From Sphingomonas aerolata (GTDB lineage Bacteria; Pseudomonadota; Alphaproteobacteria; Sphingomonadales; Sphingomonadaceae): DNA of 64,000 nucleotides. This document shows, in pieces, positions 26,223 to 32,394 of the stretch. The notes beneath the pieces were generated by a model, which saw only the letters and a list, made by a program, of their open reading frames with translations, ran no database searches and was not told where the DNA came from. Position numbers and translations under genes: made by a program. Every line of letters begins with the position of its first letter. Positions within the stretch are counted from its first letter, which is position 1. The stretch lies in NCBI RefSeq assembly GCF_003046295.1, contig NZ_PZZN01000003.1, positions 496,001-560,000 on the forward strand. Direction: 5' to 3'.

Positions 26223-26413
26223 CGACCATTCTCCTGCGCATGGAAACTGAGACTCTGATCACCGCCCCGAAGGCCGTTCGCCTTGCCGTGGCGCGCGCGC
26301 TGCTCGAGCATCGCAACCTCGTGGCGGCAGCAGAGGTCGATGCCCCAGAGCAGCACGGCCGAGCCAGCCGTGATGATGATCACCATCGCGACGATGGACC
26401 AGTGGTCCGTCAC
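26219..26413 (-). CDS. Small single-span membrane protein
   Basis: A GTG start at 26413 overlaps the stop of the upstream gene (TGTGA), and the stop overlaps the CII-like ATG. The 64-residue product has one hydrophobic segment (IVAMVIIITAGSAVLLWGI), then a polar, basic tail with CC at residues 28-29. Its place in a coupled early operon suggests a phage membrane function, such as exclusion; this is not proven. Confidence 0.6.
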   Translation of the reverse strand: MTDHWSIVAMVIIITAGSAVLLWGIDLCCRHEVAMLEQRARHGKANGLRGGDQSLSFHAQENGR

Positions 26414-26571
26414 AGGACGTTCCCTTCGGCGTCGCAGACTACCGCGCCGTATGCCGCCGCATCCCTGCCGGAAAACAGCGACTGGATGAAACGGTGACGC
26501 TGCCAGACCGCATGGGCATGGCCCAGCAGGAAGCACGCAGCACACGCGATGCAGATCATGATGATGTTCAT
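26410..26571 (-). CDS. Small Cys-rich membrane-associated protein
   Basis: An ATG at 26571 with GGAAAG upstream opens a 53-residue frame ending in a stop that overlaps the next GTG. The N-terminus (NIIMICIACAACFLLGHA) is a Cys-containing hydrophobic helix; the rest is amphipathic. It is coupled to both neighbours. It could be membrane-anchored or secreted. Confidence 0.55.
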   Translation of the reverse strand: MNIIMICIACAACFLLGHAHAVWQRHRFIQSLFSGRDAAAYGAVVCDAEGNVL

Positions 26572-26798
26572 GCAGCTTTCCGATTACGGGAGGGAGAAAC
26601 CGACTGCTGGCATTCCCGAACCGCAATTGCGGCTCGGCTACCGCAGGCGCTGCAGTGCGTGACGTCGAGGACCGGTGCCTCGATGTACGAAGGATCCGAT
26701 GCAGCATGGAAACCGAACCGCTGCGCGCCGATCGCGATGATCGCGGTCGCCGCGCCAGCGACGCGGGACAGCTCCATAGAGGGGAGGGTGAGAAGCAT
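26568..26798 (-). CDS. Hypothetical protein with Cys motif
   Basis: This 76-residue frame begins at ATG 26798, about ten bases after GGAGG, and its stop overlaps the next ATG. It has a hydrophobic start (VAGAATAIIAI) and a C-terminal HCSACG segment that could bind a metal, then a further Cys. The ribosome site is not ideal. Function is unknown. Confidence 0.5.
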   Translation of the reverse strand: MLLTLPSMELSRVAGAATAIIAIGAQRFGFHAASDPSYIEAPVLDVTHCSACGSRAAIAVRECQQSVSPSRNRKAA

Positions 26799-26882
26799 CT
26801 ATTCAAGCCCTCCGGGGAAGCTTGCGGCCTCCCCGGTCTCGGCTACGGTGTTGGTGCGAACAACCACCGGAGACCTTAAATC

Positions 26883-27149
26883 ATGGCAGGCACGTACCCG
26901 TACTTCGCAGACGAGAGAGTTATTCTCGATAACGCGGATCACAGCAACGCCGTCTTCCGACGGTGCGAACTCATCTACGCCGGGGGCGAGCTTAAGCTTG
27001 ACGGCGCTCTTTTCTTCGACTGCGGTATATCGTTCGAGGGCAATGGCGAACGGGCTCGCGATCTCCAGGAAGCTATTTTCGCCAGTCTGTACGAGCAAGG
27101 CTACAGGAGTTTGGCGCTCAACCCGGACGGGACCTACTTCACCGGGTAA
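26883..27149 (+). CDS. Small pentapeptide-like hypothetical protein, reverse to the early operon
   Basis: This 88-residue protein reads against the leftward early operon. Its core VILDNADHSNAVFRRCELIYAGG with LFFDCGISFEGNGE follows a pattern I know from small bacterial proteins with alternating strands (N-x-x-F-x-x-C-x-L-x-Y-x-G-G ... F-x-x-C ... F-E), then a short helix. A purine-rich GGAGA lies upstream. The opposite strand is also open (135 codons, 26799-27206), but the plus-strand protein looks more natural. It may be a moron expressed in the lysogen. Confidence 0.55.
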   Translation: MAGTYPYFADERVILDNADHSNAVFRRCELIYAGGELKLDGALFFDCGISFEGNGERARDLQEAIFASLYEQGYRSLALNPDGTYFTG

Positions 27150-27206
27150 GCGACGGGGAGGTCCGCCCTTTAATGGGCGGAACTCTACCGTGTCGGACCG
27201 GACCAT

Positions 27207-27434
27207 CTACGCCGCCTCCTGCTGGCCAGCCTGGGCACCAAAAGGGAAAACCACGTCATGGGCGGTTATGAGATGCCCAGCGGCGCGGACCTTCTCGATC
27301 ACCATCGGCTGCTTGGTCGATGGGATCCGACGCGCCGTCTTCCAACTCTGGACCGTTGATGGCGGCTCGCCGATCATGTCAGCTACTGCGCGAGTGCCGC
27401 CGAGCCGGGCGAAAAGGTCTGTATCGCTGGTCAT
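27207..27434 (-). CDS. Cro-like helix-turn-helix regulator
   Basis: The 75-residue product from ATG 27434 has the helix-turn-helix FARLGGTRAVADMIGEPPST with VQSWKTARRIP as recognition helix, a Cro/YdaS-like arrangement. It faces the CI gene across the operators. No SD precedes its ATG, and the -10 of the predicted promoter ends only about eight bases upstream. The transcript may therefore be nearly leaderless. It would start the lytic programme by driving the leftward early operon. Confidence 0.82.
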   Translation of the reverse strand: MTSDTDLFARLGGTRAVADMIGEPPSTVQSWKTARRIPSTKQPMVIEKVRAAGHLITAHDVVFPFGAQAGQQEAA

Positions 27435-27442
27435 AGAAGCAT

Positions 27443-27471
27443 GATGTACGAAATAATCGCACGCAAAGCAA
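27443..27471 (-). promoter_or_regulatory. Predicted early leftward promoter (Cro)
   Basis: On the minus strand TTGCTT (27471-27466) and TACATC (27448-27443) are 17 bases apart and point to the Cro-like gene. The first operator lies within the spacer, so repressor binding would block RNA polymerase. Confidence 0.5.
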
Positions 27472-27510
27472 CGACTTTTTCGCGCATACACGATGCGAAT
27501 TTTTCGCTTT
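27445..27510. promoter_or_regulatory. Three operators between cI and cro
   Basis: Three 19-base sites of form (TGT)NCGA-N5-TCG(CACA) lie at 27445-27463 (TGTACGA/TCGCACG), 27468-27486 (CGA/TCGCGCA) and 27492-27510 (GATGCGA/TCGCTTT). Centres are 23 and 24 bases apart, about two helical turns, the lambda OR layout. Similar sites lie beyond cI. Confidence 0.75.
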
Positions 27511-27518
27511 GTGACGGG

Positions 27519-28292
27519 ATGCCCAACTCAGCATTGAACCTGAAGGCGCTCCGTAACCGGACCGTCCCCAAGATCGCATCTCGCGCGGTAGCCGATGAGC
27601 TTGGAATACCGCAGTCGACCTATGCCTCAATGGAAGACCCGTCGAAGAACAAGAAGCCGTTCCTGTCGCTTCAGATCGCAAAACAGCTTGCCCCGATATT
27701 CGCCGCCCGCGGCGTCAGTGAAGCTGAGACACTGAAACTGGCTGGCGTCACCGGCGAGCTGACGGAACAATTCCGAACAGCTGCGCCAGCGTCGCCGCCA
27801 ACAGTTGACGATGAAGAGTGGGTATCCGTCACCGGGTCTGTGCAGGCCGGTATATGGCGAGAGCAGTCAGACTGGAGTGCCGCTGAACGGTACGACGTTA
27901 AGTTTGGCCCGTCCGTGCGGCCCGGCGCCGATCGCTTCGGTCTTCGGATGGAAGGGCTCTCTATGAATAAGACGATCCTCCCGGGATCGGACCTTGAGTG
28001 CTACCGGATCGGGAAGGGCGGCATCAGGGCCGTTCCTGGCACGCTTGTGATAGTCGCGCGAAACGCCCACGACCTTGTAGAATTGACCTGCAAGCGGCTC
28101 GACATGGTCGATGATAAGTGGGTTTTGCGCTGTGAGAGCACGGAGGCCGAGTTTCAGGACATGATCCCAATCGGAAAGCCGGACGAAGGCATGTTCACCG
28201 ACGACGAGATACGCGTGGTGGGGGTCGTCGCCTCCGCGAAACAAGATTTAGCGCCGCCAGGCTTCGGAACGAGGCGCTATCGAAACATCTAA
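27519..28292 (+). CDS. CI-like repressor with LexA-type S24 peptidase domain
   Basis: The likely start is ATG 27519, giving 257 residues. The N-terminus has a HTH (KIASRAVADELGIPQSTYAS). The C-terminal LexA-like part has an Ala110-Gly111 pair (SVQAGIW) as self-cleavage site, Ser148 in RMEGLSMN as nucleophile, and Lys192 in TCKRL as general base. It holds the prophage dormant and would be inactivated by RecA in the SOS response. It faces cro, and its own promoter lies among the operators. Confidence 0.93.
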   Translation: MPNSALNLKALRNRTVPKIASRAVADELGIPQSTYASMEDPSKNKKPFLSLQIAKQLAPIFAARGVSEAETLKLAGVTGELTEQFRTAAPASPPTVDDEEWVSVTGSVQAGIWREQSDWSAAERYDVKFGPSVRPGADRFGLRMEGLSMNKTILPGSDLECYRIGKGGIRAVPGTLVIVARNAHDLVELTCKRLDMVDDKWVLRCESTEAEFQDMIPIGKPDEGMFTDDEIRVVGVVASAKQDLAPPGFGTRRYRNI

Positions 28293-28293
28293 G

Positions 28294-28333
28294 TGTGCGA
28301 AAAAATCGTTGACGTGTACGAACTAGTCGCACA
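28294..28333. promoter_or_regulatory. Two further operators downstream of cI
   Basis: Sites 28294-28312 (TGTGCGA-AAAAA-TCGTTGA) and 28315-28333 (TGTACGA-ACTAG-TCGCACA, nearly perfect dyad) share the 7-5-7 format of the cI-cro operators. Their centres are 21 bases apart. They control the rightward operon. Confidence 0.75.
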
Positions 28334-28337
28334 TATG
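28309..28337 (+). promoter_or_regulatory. Predicted promoter of the right-arm operon
   Basis: TTGACG at 28309-28314 and CATATG at 28332-28337 are 17 bases apart. The second operator of this pair fills the spacer, so CI binding would directly block it. A GTG gene begins at 28376. Confidence 0.55.
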
Positions 28338-28375
28338 TAGCCCAACAGGCCATCCCGGCTTGTTGGGAGACGATC

Positions 28376-28594
28376 GTGGCCGAGCAGGCTTCCACAGATT
28401 GGATCGAGTGCGATGGGGCAGGGTGCCCTGTCTCGGATCTTGCACGTGTCCATGTGCAGTTTCGGTTCGATCGTGACCGCGAAACAGCGGAGCTGGCGAA
28501 CCCCGCCATCGGCGTTCCGGCGCATGTCTACAGCGACTGCTGGATCCATCAGGGGGCCAAGTCTGACATCGTAGCTTGCCGGGTGGTCGCGTAA
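28376..28594 (+). CDS. Hypothetical phage early protein
   Basis: A GTG start with GGGAG six bases upstream begins the right-arm operon. The 72-residue product has a CDGAGCP segment and a later Cys (YSDCWIHQG), perhaps metal-binding. Its stop overlaps the next ATG (TAATG). It is the first gene from the operator-controlled promoter. Confidence 0.6.
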   Translation: MAEQASTDWIECDGAGCPVSDLARVHVQFRFDRDRETAELANPAIGVPAHVYSDCWIHQGAKSDIVACRVVA

Positions 28595-28962
28595 TGACCT
28601 TGCCCGCTCGAATCCCGAAGAAGGCCAAGCGCGCAAGCCGCTGGATGTCGAAGCGCCACCGGACGTTCGTAGCCGGCTTTGCTTGCTGCAAATGCGGTTC
28701 GATGAAGTCGGTTGAGGCCGCGCACGTTCGCATCGGGTCCAATGCGGGCATGGGGCAGAAGCCGGATGACTGGCGCACTGTAAGCCTCTGCGCGGCTTGT
28801 CACAGGGGGCCGCGCGCCGACGCGCAGCACTCCATGGGTGAGCGATCGTTCTGGGCTGGCATCGATTACGAACGCCTTATCGCCGAGTTCACTCAGGCCA
28901 GCCCGGTCAAGTCAGAGATCCTGACGGTGCAGGCTGAGCGCGCACTGGGCATCGCAGCATGA
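28594..28962 (+). CDS. HNH-type nuclease, DUF968/Ref-like
   Basis: The ATG at 28594 overlaps the previous stop (TAATG). The 122-residue product has a compact HNH layout: CCKCGSMKSVEAAHVRIG (zinc pair, then His of the active site), GMGQKPDDWRTVSLCAACH (second pair) and RADAQHSMGERSFW. Related proteins of the DUF968/Ref group act on single-stranded or RecA-coated DNA. A role in phage recombination or resolving replication intermediates is plausible. Confidence 0.8.
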   Translation: MTLPARIPKKAKRASRWMSKRHRTFVAGFACCKCGSMKSVEAAHVRIGSNAGMGQKPDDWRTVSLCAACHRGPRADAQHSMGERSFWAGIDYERLIAEFTQASPVKSEILTVQAERALGIAA

Positions 28963-29420
28963 CGGGCCCGGGCATGACGCACGATCCGGACCTTGATTCC
29001 GCAATCACCGAGTTCCGCTATGTCGCGCAGCGCTTGCGCACGCTCGACCAGCAGATGCTGACGGCCGCAGTCGATCGGTACAAGCACTTCGCCGCGATCA
29101 AGCACGAGCGCGCCGAGCTGTGGGCGAACCTGCGGGGCAAGGCTGAGAAGCTGCAGCTTGTGCCCGAGGACCACCACCTCGGCGCGCGCGCACTGCTGCT
29201 GGTCACGGAAGTCGCGTGGATCCTCCATGCCCGCAACCGTCGCAAGCCGACCCCTGCGATGATCAAGGCGATGGTGCGCGACATGGGCGAACTCGCCAAG
29301 CGCGACCGCGTCGAGGCAGAGGCCGACAAGGTCGAGACGGAATTTCGCATGCGGACCCTCGCTGTCCGCGTCTCGGCTGCGCAGGCGATCACTCGTCATA
29401 TCGATTTGAGCGCCGCATGA
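28959..29420 (+). CDS. Hypothetical helical phage protein
   Basis: This 153-residue protein starts at an ATG overlapping the stop of the nuclease gene (ATGA). It is almost fully helical and highly charged, with a LRTLDQQMLTAAVDRYKHF segment early and long charged helices to the end. No family is recognised. The stop again overlaps the next ATG. Confidence 0.65.
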   Translation: MTGPGMTHDPDLDSAITEFRYVAQRLRTLDQQMLTAAVDRYKHFAAIKHERAELWANLRGKAEKLQLVPEDHHLGARALLLVTEVAWILHARNRRKPTPAMIKAMVRDMGELAKRDRVEAEADKVETEFRMRTLAVRVSAAQAITRHIDLSAA

Positions 29421-29707
29421 CGCAGGCCATCACCCCCTCGTCGCTGTGGCAGGGCACCCCGCATCCGACCTCGCGCTGGACGGTCCAGCAGATTGGCGCA
29501 CTCATGAAGGAGGGGCGGGATCCGGTCTCGGTGCCGACCGCCACTGTTCTTCGTCGCCCGCGGGAAAACCCTGACGATTGGACCATGCCGCCCAAGGCCG
29601 TCGAGCTCGTCCTGCCGCGGCTCAGGCTCAAGCACGACGGAAAGCGCGCCCAAGTGATCACGCCCGCAGGGGCAATCCAGTGGATGGACATCGTTCGTGG
29701 TCGATAA
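29417..29707 (+). CDS. Hypothetical phage protein
   Basis: The ATG at 29417 overlaps the previous stop. The 96-residue product has TSRWTVQQIGALMKEGRDPV, a Pro-rich middle (VLRRPRENPDDW) and a basic C-terminus. Its end overlaps the next start. No known motif is seen. Confidence 0.6.
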   Translation: MTQAITPSSLWQGTPHPTSRWTVQQIGALMKEGRDPVSVPTATVLRRPRENPDDWTMPPKAVELVLPRLRLKHDGKRAQVITPAGAIQWMDIVRGR

Positions 29708-30041
29708 GCACATCATCGCCGCCATCGCAGAATCGGGGATTGCTGCCGATGATGCGCAGGACATGGCCGAACGCGTGTTTGGTGCCGTCCTGTCGTCACT
29801 GGCAGCTGGTCGGACGGTCCAGATCCCCGGCGTGTGCCGGCTAAGGGCGCCCCGTAAGCCCGCATGGGTACCCGGCACCTTGAAGCGCCAGGCCGTCGAG
29901 CAGCGCAAGGTCGGCATCGTGCATCCCGCGATCATCGAGAAGGGCGCGCCTTACGACGTCGCTAAGCCGATCGATCCGCAGGTTTCCAGCCACGCATGGG
30001 GGCAGGCGATCCGCGCCGCGGCCGAAGGGCAGGGGCAGTGA
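29697..30041 (+). CDS. HU/IHF-like DNA-binding protein
   Basis: The 114-residue product begins with VDKHIIAAIAESGIAADDAQ and continues AERVFGAVLSSLAAGRTVQI-PGVCRLR, matching the two helices and first strands of HU/IHF proteins (helix, helix, G-x-x-V-Q-I-x-G). The arm region and C-terminal part diverge. A GTG start overlapping the previous gene is chosen. A phage HU-like protein near integrase would fit an architectural role in recombination or replication; this is inference. Confidence 0.65.
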   Translation: MVDKHIIAAIAESGIAADDAQDMAERVFGAVLSSLAAGRTVQIPGVCRLRAPRKPAWVPGTLKRQAVEQRKVGIVHPAIIEKGAPYDVAKPIDPQVSSHAWGQAIRAAAEGQGQ

Positions 30042-30172
30042 GCTACCTCGATCCCGCTGGCGCGGCCACGCACGCACCTTTTCCCCCAATCCCCGATCTG
30101 ATGGACGTCGTCTCTGCGGAGATCCTGATCGACCTGATGATCGCCATCCTCACCCTTGGAGATCGCCCGTGA
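30038..30172 (+). CDS. Very small protein, coupled on both sides
   Basis: A GTG at 30038 overlaps the preceding TGA, and its own TGA overlaps the next GTG. The 44-residue product has a Pro-rich start (FPPIPDL) and a hydrophobic helix (VVSAEILIDLMIAILTL). The GTGA overlaps at both ends are the main support. Confidence 0.5.
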   Translation: MSYLDPAGAATHAPFPPIPDLMDVVSAEILIDLMIAILTLGDRP

Positions 30173-30423
30173 CCTGCAACCTCCTCATGTACGGCGCCGG
30201 CTTGGCATGCCTCGGCGCGATCGCGATCATCGCGGCCGTCATCTTCGTCGAATCTCTCTATCACCGCTGGCCCCAGATCATGACCGCCCTGCGCGGCAAC
30301 GATCGGCCCGGCTTCGTGCCCCTCTCCCCGACTGCCTCGGTCCTGCCCCTCAGGACGTCCGTTCCCAAGCTGCCGTCCGTTGAGGCCGGGCCGCAGCCAA
30401 CCCATTCCGTAAGCGCCGCATGA
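30169..30423 (+). CDS. Single-pass membrane protein
   Basis: This 84-residue frame starts at GTG overlapping the previous stop. Residues 5-30 form a hydrophobic helix (GLACLGAIAIIAAVIFVESL). A polar Pro/Ser-rich tail follows. It could be a phage exclusion or holin-like protein but has no signature. Its stop overlaps the next ATG. Confidence 0.6.
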   Translation: MTCNLLMYGAGLACLGAIAIIAAVIFVESLYHRWPQIMTALRGNDRPGFVPLSPTASVLPLRTSVPKLPSVEAGPQPTHSVSAA

Positions 30424-30659
30424 AGCCCCTCGCTCGCCGCTTAACCTCTGCGAAAGGTCCCTCCATGGCTGCCGAACCCATGCGCTCTGACGTCCCGCGT
30501 ACCGACTGGCCCGAGGCGGTCAAAGCACAGGTCCAGATCTGGCAGGGCGTTGCGGCTGCGGCCTCACATATCGCGCACGCCCGCCGCACGATGTTCCTTG
30601 CCTATGTCGCTGAGGGCTTCGCGGAAGCGCAGGCGCTCGAACTCATCAAGACGATGTGA
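30420..30659 (+). CDS. Hypothetical phage protein
   Basis: This 79-residue protein begins with ATGA overlap. A basic N-terminus precedes DWPEAVKAQVQIWQGVAAAA and a helical end (EGFAEAQALELIK). It belongs to the coupled right-arm chain. No known family is recognised. Confidence 0.55.
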   Translation: MKPLARRLTSAKGPSMAAEPMRSDVPRTDWPEAVKAQVQIWQGVAAAASHIAHARRTMFLAYVAEGFAEAQALELIKTM

Positions 30660-30665
30660 TCGGGC

Positions 30666-30857
30666 GTGAAGATGCACAGCCAGATCGGCCGCAACTCAGC
30701 CGGGCCCCGCGAGAGCCAGCGCGTGCTCGACCAAGCCGAAGTTTTCGGCCGCCGCGACCGCATCATGCAGCAACCGCCATCCGCCGAGCGCAGCGCCGCC
30801 CTGACCACCATCCGCGCCCAGCTGCGCAGCATTGATCGGAGAGTTTCCTGTGGCTGA
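30666..30857 (+). CDS. Hypothetical phage protein
   Basis: This 63-residue, Arg/Gln-rich frame starts at GTG 30666, just after the previous gene. It has no clear SD or domain, but the small gap and the overlap with the next GTG suggest it belongs to the operon. Confidence 0.4.
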   Translation: MKMHSQIGRNSAGPRESQRVLDQAEVFGRRDRIMQQPPSAERSAALTTIRAQLRSIDRRVSCG

Positions 30858-31092
30858 TGTTGCCGAAAGAACGAACGACGTGGCCCAGGCCGTGCTCGAG
30901 GGCAGCATCCGCACCGCGCGCGCGCTGATCCCGAGTAGCGTCGCCGGTGAGAGCCGAGAATGCGGCGATCGAGCAGCAAATACTGGCAGCGTGGGCCCGG
31001 AGAATAATAAACGTACTGCGAAGGCCGTTGCAGGCCGCCGTACCGTCACACTGTTTCGAAAAGATCGCGGCACGATACTGTGGCGGAGATAC

Positions 31093-31314
31093 TCAGCCCG
31101 GAATGCCCCAGTTGGCATCCTCGTTAGCGGCCTTGGCCGTTCGAACCAGATGCTCGACGTAGTTCTGAAAAACCGGAACTGTAAACGTGACGAGCGTCGG
31201 TTCGCCCTGTGGCTCTTTGAACGTCAGGACGACGAACCGGCTGCCTTCCTCGTCAAGTACGAGCCCGGCCTCCATCGCACCAGTGCCGCTGGGAGTTATG
31301 ATCGTCGCTGCCAT
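31093..31314 (-). CDS. Small hypothetical accessory protein
   Basis: An ATG at 31314 with GAGAGG seven bases upstream gives a 73-residue protein. It is beta-rich at first (AMEAGLVLDEEGSRFVVLTF) and helical at the end (YVEHLVRTAKAANED). It reads against the right-arm operon. This opposite orientation and lower GC suggest a moron. The function is unknown. Confidence 0.6.
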   Translation of the reverse strand: MAATIITPSGTGAMEAGLVLDEEGSRFVVLTFKEPQGEPTLVTFTVPVFQNYVEHLVRTAKAANEDANWGIPG

Positions 31315-31646
31315 GGTAGTGCCTCTCTGGTCGTCCAAGGAGCGGCTCTAGCGCAGCGGAACAGCCGCGTCAGCGTGCGTCGAGCGTTACGCTGCGTCCG
31401 CAGCCGTTTGCGACGCACCGCGATCATTGGCAGCGATAACTGCTTTAGTCACGGATACGACACGAGCTGTAACACCTCGCGCCTCCGTCCTGCGATATTC
31501 CAGCTACAGTGCAATCAAAGAAAACATGGCGACCTCGAGACTAGTCTTGCTGGATGGCCGGACAGGCTAGGCTCATGTGACGGCTCGCGAGGCACTTCAA
31601 ATGCGTTTAATCAAATCGACGTTGCGCCAATCGAGAGCGCACATTG
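31315..31646. other. Gap between the two reverse accessory genes
   Basis: These 332 bases contain no gene I can support. GC is lower than in the flanks. A 21-codon minus-strand GTG frame near 31387-31452 exists but has no ribosome site. The region probably includes the promoter for the 31093-31314 gene. Confidence 0.4.
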
Positions 31647-31889
31647 TCACCCCACCACGGGAATGTCGTCAATCAGAGCGGCGAGCGATCCGTCTTTGAA
31701 GGTGTGCGGTCGCACAATTCTATCAGGAAGGGAGATTTTTAGATGGCGCCGGTCAATCGGTTTCATAGCCCGAACCTTTTGGGCCATTAATAGCAACGAC
31801 CCCTCGAACAAAAGCTCGTTTCCTTCGTCGTCTTTTTGCGCTGCTGGCATCCGCACCAATGTTGCGGCCTCGGTCCACGGGAAGTCCAT
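31647..31889 (-). CDS. Small hypothetical accessory protein
   Basis: This 80-residue protein starts at an ATG with AGGAA eight bases upstream. It has a charged start (MDFPWTEAATLVRMP), a LLFEGSLLLMAQKVRAMKP helix and a beta-like end. A second minus-strand frame (about 31753-31980, reading ...APEWYDDRARDVFRNA) overlaps its 5' part and also looks protein-like. The locus may therefore hold two overlapping genes or a frameshifted one. Function is unknown. Confidence 0.5.
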   Translation of the reverse strand: MDFPWTEAATLVRMPAAQKDDEGNELLFEGSLLLMAQKVRAMKPIDRRHLKISLPDRIVRPHTFKDGSLAALIDDIPVVG

Positions 31890-32163
31890 TTATTGCATTC
31901 CTAAAAACGTCCCGCGCCCGGTCATCATACCACTCCGGCGCCACTATGCCATTGATCTTATGAAGGATCGAAGACGGCATATTGCGCCCATGAACACTCA
32001 GCACCGTAGCACGCTGCGCCTCAGCGCGTGCAGTTGACATGGTGCGCTTATCGCCCCGGAGGGCGGGCCTCTTTCCTGCCACCCAAAAACCCTCGCCGCT
32101 GGGTCCCGCAACCGCTGGTCTCGCCGTGAAAGCTCAATTCACAGATCAGGAAGGACAGAACCG

Positions 32164-32394
32164 ATGAGCGCAGCTCCGTATTGGCCGCGCATGCTCAAGC
32201 GGGCGAACGCCGCGAAATACTGCGAGCTTACGCCGCAGCAGTTCGACGCGGAGGTGTTCGCCGGCCGGCTGCCGGGGTCGGTTGCGATGTCGGGCGGGCC
32301 GCGTTGGGATCGCGCCGCACTCGACGCGAGCCTCGACGAGATGTCGGGTGGGGTCAACGACTGGCGGAAGGATCAGCCGGGCCTTGCCGCATGA
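32164..32394 (+). CDS. Excisionase / AlpA-like protein
   Basis: The 76-residue protein has the small winged-helix layout of excisionases: RANAAKYCELTPQQFDAEVF, then GRLPGSVAMSGGPRWDRAALDASLDE. The (K/R)WD-type segment before the final helix is typical. It lies directly before the integrase and ends just inside it. It probably directs excision, perhaps also regulating the integrase. AAGGA precedes its ATG. Confidence 0.75.
   Translation: MSAAPYWPRMLKRANAAKYCELTPQQFDAEVFAGRLPGSVAMSGGPRWDRAALDASLDEMSGGVNDWRKDQPGLAA

Larger units (their letters stand above)
30850..32037 (+). other. Long open frame whose start only looks genuine
   Basis: A GTG at 30850, overlapping the end of the previous gene, opens a frame of 395 codons. 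About the first 40 residues (ADVAERTNDVAQAVLEGSI) look like a normal coupled phage protein. After that composition turns to Arg/Ser/Cys-rich and lies antisense to two minus-strand genes with good ribosome sites. I read it as the start of a genuine gene run into unrelated inserted sequence. Confidence 0.25.

Noticed and set aside
26799-27206. 135-codon minus-strand frame directly after the Cro-like stop, with a fair ribosome site
   Set aside because: The plus-strand gene at 26883-27149 has a more natural protein pattern. Both cannot easily be real; I keep this as the less likely choice.
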